A stretch of 8,006 nt of DNA from UBA4844 sp050943255 (GTDB lineage Bacteria > Bacillota > Syntrophomonadia > Syntrophomonadales > Syntrophomonadaceae): contig JBMNOV010000070.1 in assembly GCA_050943255.1 (NCBI GenBank), forward strand, positions 1 through 8,006, read 5' to 3'. The position numbers and the translations under genes were made by a program. The notes beneath the pieces were generated by a model that saw nothing but the letters and a program-made list of their open reading frames with translations, was not told where the DNA came from and searched no databases. Below, piece by piece: positions 6,902 to 8,006 of the stretch; position 1 is the stretch's first letter, and each line of letters begins with the position of its first letter.

Positions 6902-6974
6902 ACTTGGACGAGTTTTCACTCTAAAAGATCTTAATTAATTCCCGATAACCCTGGTAACCAAAATATGGGAAATT
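6879..6974. repeat. Split 8-bp inverted repeat across the divergent intergenic region
   Basis: AATTTCCC (6879-6886) and its exact reverse complement GGGAAATT (6967-6974) lie 80 nt apart. The first copy falls between the -35 and -10 boxes of the reductase promoter; the second lies shortly upstream of the DUF2935 gene. They could be half-sites or paired operators for one regulator of both genes, but one such 8-bp pair in a region of this size is not far from chance. Between them, AAGATCTT (6925-6932) and TTAATTAA (6931-6938) are two overlapping palindromes. Confidence 0.25.
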
Positions 6975-7001
6975 GAGTAATATGTGGTGAGACGTATATT
7001 A

Positions 7002-7007
7002 GGGGGT
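7002..7007 (+). promoter_or_regulatory. Ribosome binding site favouring a GTG start for the DUF2935 gene
   Basis: AGGGGGT at 7001-7007 resembles AGGAGGT with one change. It leaves 7 nt between the G run and the GTG at 7014, the normal distance. It is only 1 nt from the ATG at 7008, too close for initiation, and it is downstream of the GTG at 6984. Confidence 0.5.
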
Positions 7008-7013
7008 ATGCTT

Positions 7014-7937
7014 GTGTTTAGAATAAAACCTAAGGAGTTTGTCCAGGAATCGCTTAATCTTAATCTATTTTTCCTTCGTATCATGAAGGAACACTCTTTT
7101 TTTATTGAAGCTGCCTTTGTTCCTAAAGACAGCGACTTGGCTGCACGGGCAGATGAATTCAGACAGGATTTTGAGGAATTACTTGATGAAGCTGTACATC
7201 TGGCTAATGGTAATGTTAGCAGATTAGTTCTTAATTCGGGTGAGTTAGTTACTGAAAATACCATCCCAGCTGAAGAAAAGACTCAATTTTTATCGGGTAT
7301 CAAATTTGATACCGATTTAACTCGCAGGGAAGCCAGGCTAAGACCAGGACCAGGAGATCCTGCTCTGGAAATGCAGGTAGAAAAGTTTAACGATAGGGTA
7401 ATCAGGAAAACCATGGAACTAGTTGAGTTCAAGACTAAGATTCTGGAAGCAATGCTTGAATGCCGTCTATTTACCTGGAATTTTCCATTACTGATAGAGC
7501 ATATAAGACGGGAAGCCCGTTTTTTTATAACCCATCTGCAAAGATTACAAAAGAGAAAAGCCTTGGACCCTACAGATGAATTAATTCAAGAAAAAGTTTT
7601 TTGGGATCGAATAATGGCTGAACACTCTTTGTTTATAGCGCACTTGCTTGACCCAACAGAGATAAACTTAATTATGACTGCTGATGATTTTGCTCGCAAA
7701 TTCTTTATGCTAGAAAGACGGGCTATGTGTGTTATGGATCAGAATTCGTGTATTCCAAAGAAACTTATAACAGATGAAATTAAGGCTACAGGGGACATCA
7801 GGGATTTTAAAGAAACTGCCAATGAACTAATTCTTGCTTGTGAGATTAGATCTATTATTATACCATTGTTGGCTGATCATGTTTTGCGGGAAGCAAATCA
7901 CTTTTATGCAATATTAACTCAATGTTTAGAAATATAA
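7014..7937 (+). CDS. DUF2935 family protein, duplicated helical bundle
   Basis: A 307-residue, largely helical soluble protein that I recognise as DUF2935, a family of unknown function found mostly in Bacillota. No signal peptide or membrane segment is visible. It is built of two related halves. LFFLRIMKEHSFFI in the first half (about residues 18-31) matches VFWDRIMAEHSLFI in the second (about 195-208), and PLLIEHIRREARFF (about 158-171) matches PLLADHVLREANHF (about 284-297). The conserved E26-H27 / E203-H204 pairs and H163-x3-E167 / H289-x3-E293 recall the Glu/His ligands of helical-bundle metalloproteins, so metal binding is a reasonable inference but not shown. Transcribed divergently from the reductase gene. 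Start alternatives are ATG 7008 and GTG 6984; GTG 7014 is preferred because of its ribosome binding site and because the conserved region begins soon after. No confident promoter or downstream terminator is visible. Confidence 0.85.
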   Translation: MFRIKPKEFVQESLNLNLFFLRIMKEHSFFIEAAFVPKDSDLAARADEFRQDFEELLDEAVHLANGNVSRLVLNSGELVTENTIPAEEKTQFLSGIKFDTDLTRREARLRPGPGDPALEMQVEKFNDRVIRKTMELVEFKTKILEAMLECRLFTWNFPLLIEHIRREARFFITHLQRLQKRKALDPTDELIQEKVFWDRIMAEHSLFIAHLLDPTEINLIMTADDFARKFFMLERRAMCVMDQNSCIPKKLITDEIKATGDIRDFKETANELILACEIRSIIIPLLADHVLREANHFYAILTQCLEI

Positions 7938-8006
7938 ACTAGAATACACGCCAGGGTGAAAAGAAAAAATTAGTGATAAAAGGTATTCAGATTATATTTT
8001 CTAAAA
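7938..8006. other. Right-edge non-coding stretch
   Basis: The last 69 nt after the DUF2935 stop are AT-rich. I find no hairpin followed by a T tract, and no convincing ribosome binding site and start pair. The gene's transcription end or the next gene lies outside the window. Confidence 0.5.

Noticed and set aside
6973..7000. TTGAGT-16-TATATT as the main promoter of the DUF2935 gene
   Set aside because: Its start point near 7007 would leave the ribosome binding site out of the message. Kept only as a leaderless alternative in the findings.
6935..7264. Minus-strand open frame of 109 codons over the DUF2935 start and the intergenic region
   Set aside because: Serine/leucine-rich low-information translation, antisense to the conserved N-terminal helix of DUF2935.

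Overview
The window reads as a piece of chromosome from a low-GC, Gram-positive-type bacterium, most likely an anaerobic or spore-forming member of the Bacillota (Clostridia or Negativicutes). The reasons are the clearly AT-rich DNA, strong AGGAGG-like ribosome binding sites, use of TTG and GTG starts, a DUF2935-family protein, and the style of the sensor kinases. Genus cannot be named from sequence alone. There is no sign of phage, insertion sequences, CRISPR, rRNA or tRNA.

Layout, left to right. Positions 1-196 are non-coding. They hold an intrinsic terminator for the minus-strand operon (about 115-139) and a good sigma-A-type promoter (39-67, minus) that fires out of the left edge. Next come three minus-strand signalling genes, transcribed right to left: a membrane hybrid histidine kinase (2982-5717), a CheR-type methyltransferase (2103-2957) and a cytoplasmic REC-PAS-PAS-histidine kinase (197-2092). 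Gaps of 24 and 10 nt, and a Shine-Dalgarno for the last gene inside the end of cheR, indicate one operon. Upstream on the same strand, after a 123-nt gap with a possible promoter, is a ketopantoate-reductase-family gene (5859-6800). A divergent intergenic region of about 213 nt (6801-7013) separates it from a plus-strand DUF2935 gene (7014-7937). The window ends just after that gene.

How the genes may work together. The hybrid kinase has an extracytoplasmic helical sensor like those of chemoreceptors, a HAMP and a GAF domain, a kinase core and a C-terminal receiver. The third gene has an N-terminal receiver that could take phosphate from this or another relay, two PAS sensors and its own kinase core. 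CheR sits between them, yet there is no methyl-accepting receptor, no CheB esterase, no CheA/CheW, no HPt domain and no DNA-binding output in the window. The operon is therefore an incomplete relay whose substrate for methylation and whose output lie elsewhere or are unconventional. This is the most interesting part of the window, although kinase-CheR neighbourhoods of this kind are known and it is not clearly a new system.

The longest open frames overstate three genes: Shine-Dalgarno placement argues for downstream starts in the hybrid kinase (TTG at 5717), the reductase (ATG at 6800) and the DUF2935 gene (GTG at 7014). No gene-free stretch exceeds 300 nt.
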